A DNA stretch of 16,149 nt from an uncultured Clostridium sp. (GTDB taxonomy: Bacteria > Bacillota > Clostridia > TANB77 > CAG-508), in the NCBI GenBank assembly GCA_900555075.1, contig USJO01000025.1, positions 1-16,149 on the forward strand. The letters run 5' to 3'. Position numbers and translations under genes: made by a program. The notes beneath the pieces were generated by a model. The model had not been told where the DNA came from. It did not search any database and saw only the letters and a list, made by a program, of their open reading frames with translations. Each line of letters starts with the position of its first letter. The stretch's first letter is position 1. Of this stretch, positions 7,508-14,765 are shown in pieces.

Positions 7508-9337
7508 ATGAGCAAAAAAGAAAATAAAGAGATAATGAAAAAGATAAAGGAAATATTTAAAGAAAAGGGACTTGATGACGAAGATTTAGAGCTTATGCAA
7601 AAGGTAAATGCTAAGAAAAGACTACATAAATGTGACAAATTTGCAAATTTAAAAGAAATGATAAATTTATCTGCTGAAAAATATGGAGATAATCCAGCTT
7701 TTAAATACAAAACAGAAGTACCAGGAGAATTTAATGTTATTACATATAATCAATTTTTAGGGGATATAAATGCACTTGGAACAAAGCTTATAAATATGGG
7801 GCTATCAGGTAAAAAAATAGCCATTATTTCTGAAAATAGATATGAATGGTGCTTAGCATATATGGCAATAGCTTGTGGAACAGGTGTTGTAGTACCTTTA
7901 GATAAACAGTTACCACCAAATGAGCTAGAAACTTTAATAGTTCGCTCAGGTGTTGAAGCTATATTCTATTCAGAAAAATATGATGAAGTTATGCAAGATA
8001 TAAAACAAAGAAAAATAACAGATTTAAGATATTATATTTCAATGGATTTAGAAAAACGAGAAAATGGAATATACTCACAAAAAGAATTAGTAGAAAAAGG
8101 TAGAGAATTAATAGAAAAAGGTAATAGAAAATTCTTAGAAGCAAGAATAAACAATGATACAATGGGATTTATGATATTTACATCAGGAACGACAGCAATG
8201 TCAAAAGCTGTAATGCTATCACATAAAAATATAGTCACAAACTTAATGGATATAGCCACAGTATTATATGTAGGTGAAAAAGACATATTGCTATCATTTT
8301 TGCCATTACATCACACATTTGAATGTACAGTAGGCTTCTTATATCCAATATCAAGAGGAGCAAGTATAGCATATTGTGAAGGAATAAGGCATATTGCAAA
8401 TAATATTAAAGAATATCAAATAACAGCAATGATTTCTGTTCCAGCACTATATGAAAACATATATAAGCGATTAATGAAAAACATTGAAAAAAAAGGTAAG
8501 TTGCAAGAAGTTGAGAGGATGATGAAACTTACCAATATGCTTTCAAAAGTTGGAATGGACTTTAAAAGGATAGTATTTAAAGAGATTTTAGATGGATTAG
8601 GAGGAAAACTAAGACTATTAGTAAATGGAGCTGCAGCTCTTTCACCAGAAGTAGAAAAAGGCTTTAATGACTTAGGAATAACAACAGTACAAGGATATGG
8701 ATTAACAGAGACATCTCCAGTTATTTCAGCAGGAACAGATTTTGAACAAGAAGTAGGTTCAGTAGGAAAAGTATTTCCAAATGTAAAAATAAAAATATTA
8801 AATAAAGATGAAAATGGAGTTGGAGAAATTTATGTTAAAGGGCCAACAGTAATGCTTGGATATTACCAAAACGAGGAAGCAACAAAAGAGGTGTTAGATA
8901 AAGGCTGGTTTAATACAGGCGATTTAGGATATGTAGATAAAAAAGGCTTCTTATTCTTATGTGGAAGGAAGAAAAGTGTAATAGTATTAAAAAATGGAAA
9001 AAATGTATTTCCAGAAGAGATAGAAACGGTTATAAATAAGATAGATGGTGTAAAAGAGTCTTTTGTTTATGGTAGACCAGATGAAGAAGATGAAATAGAC
9101 TTGAAGATATGTGCTAAAATAGTGTATGATAAGGAAATTGTAAAAGATATGTATAATGCAGAAACTGAAGAAGAGGTAAAAGAAGCATTATGGGAAATAA
9201 TAAAAGAAGTTAATAAGACAATGCCAGCATATAAATACATCAAAGAAATAACTGTAACCGAAGAGGAACTAATAAAAACAACTACACAAAAAATAAAAAG
9301 GCATGAAGAGATGAAAAAAATACAAAAAAGTACATAA
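7508..9337 (+). CDS. Long-chain acyl-CoA ligase (AMP-binding synthetase)
   Basis: A 609-residue ANL-superfamily adenylating enzyme that activates a carboxylic acid, most likely a long-chain fatty acid, with ATP and then forms a CoA thioester. Visible motifs: the phosphate-binding loop FTSGTTAMSKAVMLSH (from residue 224), LPLHHTFE, the acyl-binding GYGLTETSP (396-404), ATP-ribose-binding Asp 472 in TGDLGYVD, hinge motif CGRKKSVIV (Arg 487) and, at the C-terminus, KTTTQKIKRHE, which carries the adenylation lysine. The overall pattern resembles bacterial FadD/long-chain ligases more than acetyl-CoA synthetases. The first 45 residues are a highly charged helical extension before the usual start of the fold. 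GAGGTG lies upstream of the ATG. It appears monocistronic; no neighbour gene points to a specific substrate. Confidence 0.85.
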   Translation: MSKKENKEIMKKIKEIFKEKGLDDEDLELMQKVNAKKRLHKCDKFANLKEMINLSAEKYGDNPAFKYKTEVPGEFNVITYNQFLGDINALGTKLINMGLSGKKIAIISENRYEWCLAYMAIACGTGVVVPLDKQLPPNELETLIVRSGVEAIFYSEKYDEVMQDIKQRKITDLRYYISMDLEKRENGIYSQKELVEKGRELIEKGNRKFLEARINNDTMGFMIFTSGTTAMSKAVMLSHKNIVTNLMDIATVLYVGEKDILLSFLPLHHTFECTVGFLYPISRGASIAYCEGIRHIANNIKEYQITAMISVPALYENIYKRLMKNIEKKGKLQEVERMMKLTNMLSKVGMDFKRIVFKEILDGLGGKLRLLVNGAAALSPEVEKGFNDLGITTVQGYGLTETSPVISAGTDFEQEVGSVGKVFPNVKIKILNKDENGVGEIYVKGPTVMLGYYQNEEATKEVLDKGWFNTGDLGYVDKKGFLFLCGRKKSVIVLKNGKNVFPEEIETVINKIDGVKESFVYGRPDEEDEIDLKICAKIVYDKEIVKDMYNAETEEEVKEALWEIIKEVNKTMPAYKYIKEITVTEEELIKTTTQKIKRHEEMKKIQKST

Positions 9338-9352
9338 ATTTATAAAAAAGTA

Positions 9353-9381
9353 TTGATTTTTTATTAAAAATATAGTATAAA
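9353..9381 (+). promoter_or_regulatory. Sigma-A promoter of the small sorting-signal protein
   Basis: TTGATT (9353-9358), a 17-bp spacer, TATAAA (9376-9381); predicted start near 9388. No hairpin terminator separates it from the upstream ligase gene, so read-through from there is possible. Confidence 0.6.
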
Positions 9382-9426
9382 TATAAGAGAGGTATTAAAT
9401 AATATAAAGTATAAGGGGTAATAAGA

Positions 9427-9801
9427 ATGAAATTAGGAAGAAAAGAATTAGTAATGAGTATTATTATTTTTGCAATTTTATTAATTGCAGGATTTAATTT
9501 AAGTGTTTTAGCTACTTCAGGTAATGAGCAAACATTTAACTATACATTTGGACAGAATAATACTTCAAACAACTTAATAACAATAAGTAATAATACCAAT
9601 ACAATCACACCAGGTGTTAATAATAATAATGAAAACACACAAGAGAACACAATAAAAATTGTAAATAAAACAGAAAATGCAAACACTCCAGACAAAGCGC
9701 CAAATACAGGAGTAGAAGATTTACCATGGGTAGTAATTGGAGTATGTGTTATATCAGCAATATTTGCATATAAAAAAATAAAAGAATATAACATTGATTA
9801 A
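9427..9801 (+). CDS. Small secreted Asn-rich protein with sortase-type cell-wall sorting signal
   Basis: A 124-residue protein with the layout of a wall-anchored surface protein. Residues 1-29 form a signal peptide (basic start, hydrophobic 12-28, probable cut after VLA). Residues 30-90 are a low-complexity Asn/Thr-rich linker with runs of N. The sorting signal is APNTG (91-95), then VEDL, a hydrophobic segment (about 100-115) and the basic tail KKIKEYNID. APNTG departs from canonical LPxTG at the first position but keeps Pro, Thr and Gly. AAGGGG precedes the ATG by about 9 nt. No catalytic domain is present, so it is probably a short surface spacer or adhesin-like peptide. The neighbouring convergent gene is a sortase, which supports the assignment. 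Its specific function is unknown. Confidence 0.7.
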   Translation: MKLGRKELVMSIIIFAILLIAGFNLSVLATSGNEQTFNYTFGQNNTSNNLITISNNTNTITPGVNNNNENTQENTIKIVNKTENANTPDKAPNTGVEDLPWVVIGVCVISAIFAYKKIKEYNID

Positions 9802-9810
9802 TAATAATAT

Positions 9811-9839
9811 AAAATAGATAGGAAAACCTATCTATTTTT
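9811..9839. terminator. Bidirectional terminator between the sorting-signal protein and the sortase
   Basis: A perfect 12-bp stem, AAAATAGATAGG (9811-9822) with CCTATCTATTTT (9827-9838), 4-nt loop AAAA, then T and further T-rich sequence. Flanking A- and T-runs suit both directions. The sortase stop codon (9832-9834 on the minus strand) lies within the stem. Confidence 0.85.
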
Positions 9840-10492
9840 CTTTTGCCTGAATTATAAGACGCTTTTTATTTTGATTATTACATGTAATTAATGTAATTTT
9901 TTTAACTAAATTGTTTTGATTTAAATAAGATAAGTCTGATGGATCAGTTTCAAATTTATTGTAAATTTCATATTGAATATAATCACCATTTAAATTATAC
10001 AGTTTAATATTATTTCCTATTTCTAAAGTTTCCAAATTACTAAAAAATTCATTGTTATTAAAATTATGCCCAGCAATACAAAAATTACCATAGCCATTTA
10101 AAATATTTCCATAAAACTTACATGGAGCGATTTCTAAAAATTCATCCGTTGTTTTTGAAAGAATTGGAAGTTTTAAATTTAACCTGTCAATTTCTATAAT
10201 ACCTAATATTTCAGCAATATCACCGACTTTTTGAAACAACACTTGGGAGCTTAATAGAAGTAGTAGATGTGGAATACAAGCGTTGTATATCATAAGAGTC
10301 CAAAATGCTTTTAGAATTTTTTTCAATGTTAATAAGTTTAACATATGAAAAAGAATAATAACCAATGAATATAGTTAAAGACATTACAGAGAATATAAAC
10401 AAATAAAGATAGACTTTTCTTGCTTTTAAAGTTTCTGTTCTATAATTCATATAGTTATTTTTTATTTTTTCTGGAAATATTATTTGATTCAT
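9832..10492 (-). pseudogene. Sortase, disrupted by a +1 frameshift
   Basis: Two overlapping frames on the minus strand together give one 219-residue sortase, a membrane transpeptidase that cuts surface proteins at LPxTG-like signals and anchors them. The N-terminal part (start 10492) holds a basic segment and a membrane helix (about residues 27-48) and runs to a TGA at 10220-10222. The C-terminal frame carries the catalytic core: ILGIIEIDRLNLKLPIL, His 142 in CIAGHNF, Cys 204 in TLITC and Arg 211 in KKRLII (numbering after repair). Removing one A from the run of five (TTTTT on the plus strand, 10228-10232) joins them exactly. Size and one N-terminal helix fit class D-like sortases. The ATG overlaps the ylbJ stop by 4 nt. 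It may be a true pseudogene, a phase-variable homopolymer or a sequencing error. Confidence 0.8.
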
Positions 10493-11487
10493 ATAATTAA
10501 GTATGTGTATAATGTTGCAAAAAATGCCTGCAATAATTTTCCAAAAAAATATGACTTGATAGATATTTTAGCCTTAGAAGTTATACTTAATACCTGCAAT
10601 AATACAGAAAATCCACCAAAACCAAGAACAAATGCACAAAAGACAATTTTAAGGTTTATATTTGAAAAAGATAAGCTACAAATATATGATATACCATTTG
10701 TAATCTCTAAAAAACCTGTTAATAATCCCATAGTTAAGTTAGTAGGTATATTAAGTAAACTAAAAAAGTTTGAAATTATAACAAGAAAATTACATGATTG
10801 AAGAATAGATATAATTATTGAAAAAAGAACTACAAATCCACCAATCATTAAGATAGTATTAATTGATGTTATAATGCTTTTTGATAATACTTCACCTAAA
10901 TCACAAAAAGATAATGTATGAGTGTTAATTGAATATTCTGAACTTCTAAACTTCCTTTCGTAAGAAACTTTCCACCAGCGAAATAAGAAACCCACAGTTA
11001 AACAACTTAATATATGAGTTAAAAATAAAATAAAGCCAATATGAGAACTACAAAACATACCCACACCAACAGTTCCAATAATAAATAGTGGACCAGAGTT
11101 ATTAGTAAAAGCAATTAAACGTTCAGCCTCAATTTCTGTGCAAAGTTTATTTTCTTTTAAATTTGCTACAATTTTTGCACCTACAGGATAACCACTAATA
11201 ATACCCATAAGAAGGGCAAAAGCACCTTCACCAGGCACATTAAAAACAGGACGCATGAATTTATTTAAAAGCTTTCCACAAAGTGGCACAACATTAGTAT
11301 AACTTAAAAGTTCAGTTGCAATGAAAAAAGGTAAAAGAGAAGGAAGAACAGAATTGGCCCATAAGCTAAGCCCAGATTTAGCAGCAGATAGATTGCTTTT
11401 TGAAAATACCAACAGGCATATTATGAAGACACAAATAAGAGTAGATAGAAACAATGATTTTATTTTTATAAATATACATTTAAACAT
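10489..11487 (-). CDS. ylbJ: YlbJ-like sporulation integral membrane protein
   Basis: A 332-residue polytopic membrane protein of the YlbJ / nucleoside-recognition (Gate) type. In Bacillus the ylbJ gene belongs to the mother-cell sporulation programme; the transported substrate is not established. Diagnostic stretches are SGYPVGAKIVANL (98-110), FTNNSGPLFIIGTVGVGMF (127-145) and GFGGFSVLLQ (289-298), set among about eight hydrophobic segments. It is shorter than the roughly 400-residue Bacillus homologue. The start is set at ATG 11487, preceded by AAAGGGAGC; a longer frame back to 11550 has no ribosome binding site and runs into a terminator. Its stop overlaps the sortase start (10489-10492), so the two should be co-translated. 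Presence of ylbJ suggests, but does not prove, that the organism sporulates. Confidence 0.8.
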   Translation of the reverse strand: MFKCIFIKIKSLFLSTLICVFIICLLVFSKSNLSAAKSGLSLWANSVLPSLLPFFIATELLSYTNVVPLCGKLLNKFMRPVFNVPGEGAFALLMGIISGYPVGAKIVANLKENKLCTEIEAERLIAFTNNSGPLFIIGTVGVGMFCSSHIGFILFLTHILSCLTVGFLFRWWKVSYERKFRSSEYSINTHTLSFCDLGEVLSKSIITSINTILMIGGFVVLFSIIISILQSCNFLVIISNFFSLLNIPTNLTMGLLTGFLEITNGISYICSLSFSNINLKIVFCAFVLGFGGFSVLLQVLSITSKAKISIKSYFFGKLLQAFFATLYTYLII

Positions 11488-11507
11488 AAACAAGCTCCCT
11501 TTGTTAA

Positions 11508-11535
11508 TATATATTAAAATATAATAAAAATATGA
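11508..11535 (-). promoter_or_regulatory. Possible sigma-E-like promoter of ylbJ
   Basis: On the minus strand TCATATT (11529-11535) resembles the -35 element of sporulation sigma-E promoters. It is followed after 13 nt by AATATATA (11508-11515), a partial match to the CATACAnT -10. The region is almost pure A+T, so a chance match is quite possible. No good sigma-A promoter is seen in this gap. Confidence 0.25.
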
Positions 11536-11543
11536 ATATACAA

Positions 11544-11582
11544 AAAACACATTTTAGAAATTAAATTCCTAAAATGTGTTTT
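11544..11582 (-). terminator. Intrinsic terminator of the pflB-pflA operon
   Basis: A perfect 14-bp stem, arms 11544-11557 and 11569-11582 (AAAACACATTTTAG / CTAAAATGTGTTTT), 11-nt loop. Read leftwards it ends in a T-run (A-run 11542-11547 on the plus strand). The pflA stop codon (11561-11563) lies in the loop. Confidence 0.85.
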
Positions 11583-12280
11583 GCTCTTTTTATATCTTCA
11601 TCAGTTGCAGGGGGAATTCCTTCTAATGGATATCTAAACCCTAAACTTTTCCATTTATAAATCCCCATATTGTGGTAGGGATGCAACTCTATTTTTTGAA
11701 TGTCTTTTAATGAACCAAGAAATTCCTTTAGTTTTAATAAATCTTGCTCATCATCAGTAATGCCAGGGATTATAACTTGTCTAATCCAAATTGGAATATT
11801 ATTATCGCTTAAGTATCTTGCAAATTCTAATTCTAGTTTATTAGAAAAACCAACTAGATCTTTGCACTTTTCGCCATTAATATGTTTTATATCTAGTAAA
11901 ACTAAGTCTGTTAAACTAAGAATTTGTTTAATTTCATCTGTTAAAGGGAACATACCAGAGGTATCTAATGCTGTATGAAAACCCAACTCTTTCAATTTGG
12001 TAAATAGTGCAATTAGAAATTTAGGTTGAAGTAGAGGTTCTCCACCTGTAGCTGTAATACCGCCACCAGAAAGCTTTATATATTCTTCATAGCGTTTAAT
12101 TTTTTCTATTAGTTCTGAAACTGAAATATGTGTACCAATTGTAGAATCCCAAGTGTCTCGATTATGGCAGTATTTACATTTCAAGTGACAACCCTGCATA
12201 AATATTACAAATCTAATACCTGGTCCATCAACAGTTCCAAATGTTTCTATTGAATGAATTCTTCCAGTTAAATTTTCCAT
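11561..12280 (-). CDS. pflA: Pyruvate formate-lyase activating enzyme (radical SAM)
   Basis: A 239-residue glycyl-radical-enzyme activase. It uses a [4Fe-4S] cluster to split S-adenosylmethionine and abstracts hydrogen from the glycine of pyruvate formate-lyase, switching that enzyme on under anaerobic conditions. The cluster motif is CHLKCKYC (Cys 31, 35, 38), preceded by the family signature TVDGPGIRFVIFMQG (16-30). GGEPLLQP (from residue 79) is the SAM-binding GGE motif. Length matches the family (about 240-250), and there is no extra ferredoxin domain, as expected for a PflA proper. The start at 12280 is set by AAAGGAG 8 nt upstream; a longer frame to 12316 has none. It lies 57 nt downstream of pflB with no hairpin between, so the two are co-transcribed. 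Confidence 0.95.
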   Translation of the reverse strand: MENLTGRIHSIETFGTVDGPGIRFVIFMQGCHLKCKYCHNRDTWDSTIGTHISVSELIEKIKRYEEYIKLSGGGITATGGEPLLQPKFLIALFTKLKELGFHTALDTSGMFPLTDEIKQILSLTDLVLLDIKHINGEKCKDLVGFSNKLELEFARYLSDNNIPIWIRQVIIPGITDDEQDLLKLKEFLGSLKDIQKIELHPYHNMGIYKWKSLGFRYPLEGIPPATDEDIKRAKHILGI

Positions 12281-12337
12281 TATAAACTCCTTTCTAATAA
12301 CAATAGCTAAATGCAAGGGTTATATGTTTTTTTATTT

Positions 12338-14575
12338 TTACATACTTTCCTGAATTGTACGATTTATAACATCTAATTGTTGCTCTCGTGTTAATTTTAC
12401 GAAATTAACAGCATATCCAGAAACTCTTATTGTAAGTTGAGGATATTTTTCAGGATGTTCCATAGCATCAATCAATAATTCTCTATCAAAAACATTTACA
12501 TTTATATGATGTCCACGTTTTGCAAAAAAACCATCTAATAGTGAAGTCAAGTTGTTTGCACGAGAATCATCATCTTTACCTAATGTTTTTGGAGTAATAG
12601 AGAAGGTATAAGAAATACCATCTTCTGCATAGGTGTAGGGTAATTTTGCTATTGTATTTAATACTGCAAGAGCACCATTAGTATCCCTTCCGTGTAATGG
12701 GTTTGCACCTGGACCAAAAGGCTCTCCAGAACGTCTGCCATCAGGTGTATTACCAGTACTTTTACCATAAACAACGTTTGAGGTTATTGTAAGGATTGAT
12801 AGGGTAGGTATAGAATTTCTATATGTTTTTTGTTTTCTTAATTTGAAAATAAATCTTTTAACAATATTAATTGCTATATCATCAACTCTGTCATCATCAT
12901 TACCATATTTAGGAAAGTCTCCTTCAACTTTGTAGTCAACAGCTAGACCAGTTTCGTCTCTAATAACTTTAACTTTAGCATATTTGATAGCTGAAAGTGA
13001 ATCTGCAACGACAGATAAACCAGCAATACCACAAGCCATAGTTCTTAAAATATTTTGATAATGTAAAGCCATTTCAAGTTTTTCATATGAATATTTATCA
13101 TGCATGAAGTGAATTATATTTAATGCATTTATATAAACTCTAGCCACCCAGTCCATCATATTATCAAATTTTTCCATAACTTCATCAAAGTTTAAATATT
13201 CAGAACGTATAGGTTCGAATTTTGCAGCAACTTGTTTGCCACTTATTTCATCTCTACCACCATTAATTGCATATAATAATGTTTTTGCCAAGTTACATCT
13301 AGCACCAAAAAATTGCATTTGTTTACCAGTTCTCATTGCTGAAACACAGCAAGCTATTGAATAATCATCTCCCCAAAAATCTCTCATTAAGTCATCATTT
13401 TCATATTGAATAGAAGAGGTTTGTACTGATAATTTTGCACAGTACTTTTTAAATCCTTCTGGTAACCTTGTAGACCAAAGAACTGTCATGTTTGGTTCTG
13501 GAGCAGGTCCTAAGTTTACTAAGGAATGTAACATTCTAAAAGAGTTTTTAGTTACTAAAGTTCTTCCATCAACTCCCATACCTCCAATGCCTTCTGTTAC
13601 CCAAACAGGATCCCCACTAAACAATTCATTATATTCAGGTGTTCTTAAGAATCTTATTAATCTTAATTTCATTACAAAGTGATCCATTAGCTCTTGAGCT
13701 TCTTCCTCAGTTAATGTACCATTTTTGATATCTCTTTCGATATAAATATCTAAGAAGGTTGATGTTCTACCTAAACTCATAGCTGCACCATTTTGCTCTT
13801 TTGTAGAACCTAAATATCCAAAATATAGCCATTGAATAGCCTCTTTAGCATTTTTAGCAGGACGAGAAATATCAAAGCCATATTTTGCTGCCATTTCTTT
13901 TAATTCTTTTAATGCATTAATTTGGTCATAAACTTCCTCTCTGTCCCTAATAGTTTCTGTAAAAATAGAAGGGACCTCTAAAGATTGCATAACCTCTTGC
14001 TTATCTTCAATTAAAGCATCTACACCATATAAAGCAATTCTTCTATAATCACCTATAATTCTTCCTCTACCATAACCATCAGGAAGTCCAGTAATAATAT
14101 GTGAACTTCTTGCAGCTCTAATTTCTGGTGTATATGCTGCAAAAACTCCATCATTATGAGTTCTTCTATAATTTTTAAAAATCTTTTCAACTTCATCAGA
14201 GAGCTTAACATTTATAGCCTCACAAGATTTTTCAACTATACGTATACCACCATTAGGCATAATAGCTCTTTTTAAAGGTTTATCTGTTTGAAGTCCAACA
14301 ATTTGTTCTAAATTTTTATCAATATAACCTGCTGGATGACTTGTAATAGTAGAAACAGTAGTTGCATCAACATCAAGTACGCCACCTTTAGCGGCTTTTT
14401 CCTTTTCATATAAATCTAGAATAATGTTCCATAGCTTTTTTGTCCTTTCAGTAGGACCAACTAAAAACTCAGAACCTCCTTCATAAGGTGTATAATTTTT
14501 TTGAATGAAATTTCTAACATTAACTTCATGTGTCCATTCTCCACCTTTAAAATCTTTCCATTCATCAAATCTCAT
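12338..14575 (-). CDS. pflB: Pyruvate formate-lyase (formate C-acetyltransferase)
   Basis: A 745-residue glycyl radical enzyme converting pyruvate and CoA to acetyl-CoA and formate. The adjacent active-site cysteines are Cys 409-Cys 410 in SIACCVSAMRTGKQ. The radical-carrying Gly 720 lies in RVSGYAVNF near the C-terminus. Other family blocks include GIGGMGVDGRTLVTK, TSNVVYGKSTGNTPDGR and FGPGANPLHGRD. The adjacent Cys-Cys pair and overall length identify true PFL rather than glycerol or choline lyase relatives. The start at 14575 follows AAAAAAGGAGTG by 7 nt; the frame is open 29 codons further upstream but without a ribosome binding site and beyond the predicted transcript start. It is the first gene of the pflB-pflA operon, divergent from the cysteine-rich gene. 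With PFOR also encoded here, the organism has two routes from pyruvate to acetyl-CoA. Confidence 0.96.
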   Translation of the reverse strand: MRFDEWKDFKGGEWTHEVNVRNFIQKNYTPYEGGSEFLVGPTERTKKLWNIILDLYEKEKAAKGGVLDVDATTVSTITSHPAGYIDKNLEQIVGLQTDKPLKRAIMPNGGIRIVEKSCEAINVKLSDEVEKIFKNYRRTHNDGVFAAYTPEIRAARSSHIITGLPDGYGRGRIIGDYRRIALYGVDALIEDKQEVMQSLEVPSIFTETIRDREEVYDQINALKELKEMAAKYGFDISRPAKNAKEAIQWLYFGYLGSTKEQNGAAMSLGRTSTFLDIYIERDIKNGTLTEEEAQELMDHFVMKLRLIRFLRTPEYNELFSGDPVWVTEGIGGMGVDGRTLVTKNSFRMLHSLVNLGPAPEPNMTVLWSTRLPEGFKKYCAKLSVQTSSIQYENDDLMRDFWGDDYSIACCVSAMRTGKQMQFFGARCNLAKTLLYAINGGRDEISGKQVAAKFEPIRSEYLNFDEVMEKFDNMMDWVARVYINALNIIHFMHDKYSYEKLEMALHYQNILRTMACGIAGLSVVADSLSAIKYAKVKVIRDETGLAVDYKVEGDFPKYGNDDDRVDDIAINIVKRFIFKLRKQKTYRNSIPTLSILTITSNVVYGKSTGNTPDGRRSGEPFGPGANPLHGRDTNGALAVLNTIAKLPYTYAEDGISYTFSITPKTLGKDDDSRANNLTSLLDGFFAKRGHHINVNVFDRELLIDAMEHPEKYPQLTIRVSGYAVNFVKLTREQQLDVINRTIQESM

Positions 14576-14601
14576 AAAATCACTCCTTTTTTCAATTAGA
14601 T

Positions 14602-14630
14602 ATAATATCACATAAATAAACTTGACACAA
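14602..14630 (-). promoter_or_regulatory. Probable promoter of pflB
   Basis: On the minus strand TTGTGT (14625-14630), a 17-bp spacer and TATTAT (14602-14607) preceded by TGA, an extended -10. Predicted start near 14595, about 20 nt before the ATG. The poor -35 suggests activator dependence. Confidence 0.5.
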
Positions 14631-14635
14631 TAATT

Positions 14636-14676
14636 TTTTGCAATAATTAAAAGAATATGCAAAATTTATTGCAAAA
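14636..14676. promoter_or_regulatory. Inverted repeat upstream of the pflB promoter, candidate regulator site
   Basis: Perfect 11-bp inverted repeats TTTTGCAATAA (14636-14646) and TTATTGCAAAA (14666-14676), centres 30 bp apart, with an additional TGCAAAA at 14658-14664 placed 12 bp from the one in the right arm. The cluster sits just upstream of the weak -35 of pflB, an activator-like position, and about 45 bp upstream of the divergent -35. It does not match the Rex or Fnr consensus closely. Which protein binds is unknown. Confidence 0.4.
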
Positions 14677-14718
14677 CAATAAAAAATGAGGGAGTATTTT
14701 ACTTACTAGTATATAATG

Positions 14719-14747
14719 TTGAATTAATCTTATTTTTTTGATATAAT
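14719..14747 (+). promoter_or_regulatory. Sigma-A promoter of the cysteine-rich protein gene
   Basis: TTGAAT (14719-14724), a 17-bp spacer, TATAAT (14742-14747). Predicted start near 14754, only about 12 nt before the ATG at 14766, with no recognisable Shine-Dalgarno; a near-leaderless mRNA is implied. Confidence 0.7.
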
Positions 14748-14765
14748 AAAAAAAGTGATGAATAT

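Noticed and set aside
9540..9794. 84-codon minus-strand frame opposite the sorting-signal protein
   Set aside because: Antisense shadow; the plus-strand gene has promoter, ribosome binding site, signal peptide and sorting signal.
10250..10365. Independent N-terminus for the catalytic sortase frame starting at 10365
   Set aside because: The residues upstream of the catalytic part are an out-of-frame reading of the membrane-anchor half, and no ribosome binding site is present.
10484..10801. 105-codon plus-strand frame within ylbJ
   Set aside because: Antisense of conserved ylbJ sequence, no initiation signals.
11488..11550. Longer N-terminus for ylbJ
   Set aside because: It extends into the terminator of the pfl operon and lacks a ribosome binding site; AAAGGGAGC precedes ATG 11487.
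14576..14662. 29-codon N-terminal extension of pflB
   Set aside because: No ribosome binding site, composition unlike PFL, and it would overlap the predicted promoter; AAGGAGTG supports the start at 14575.
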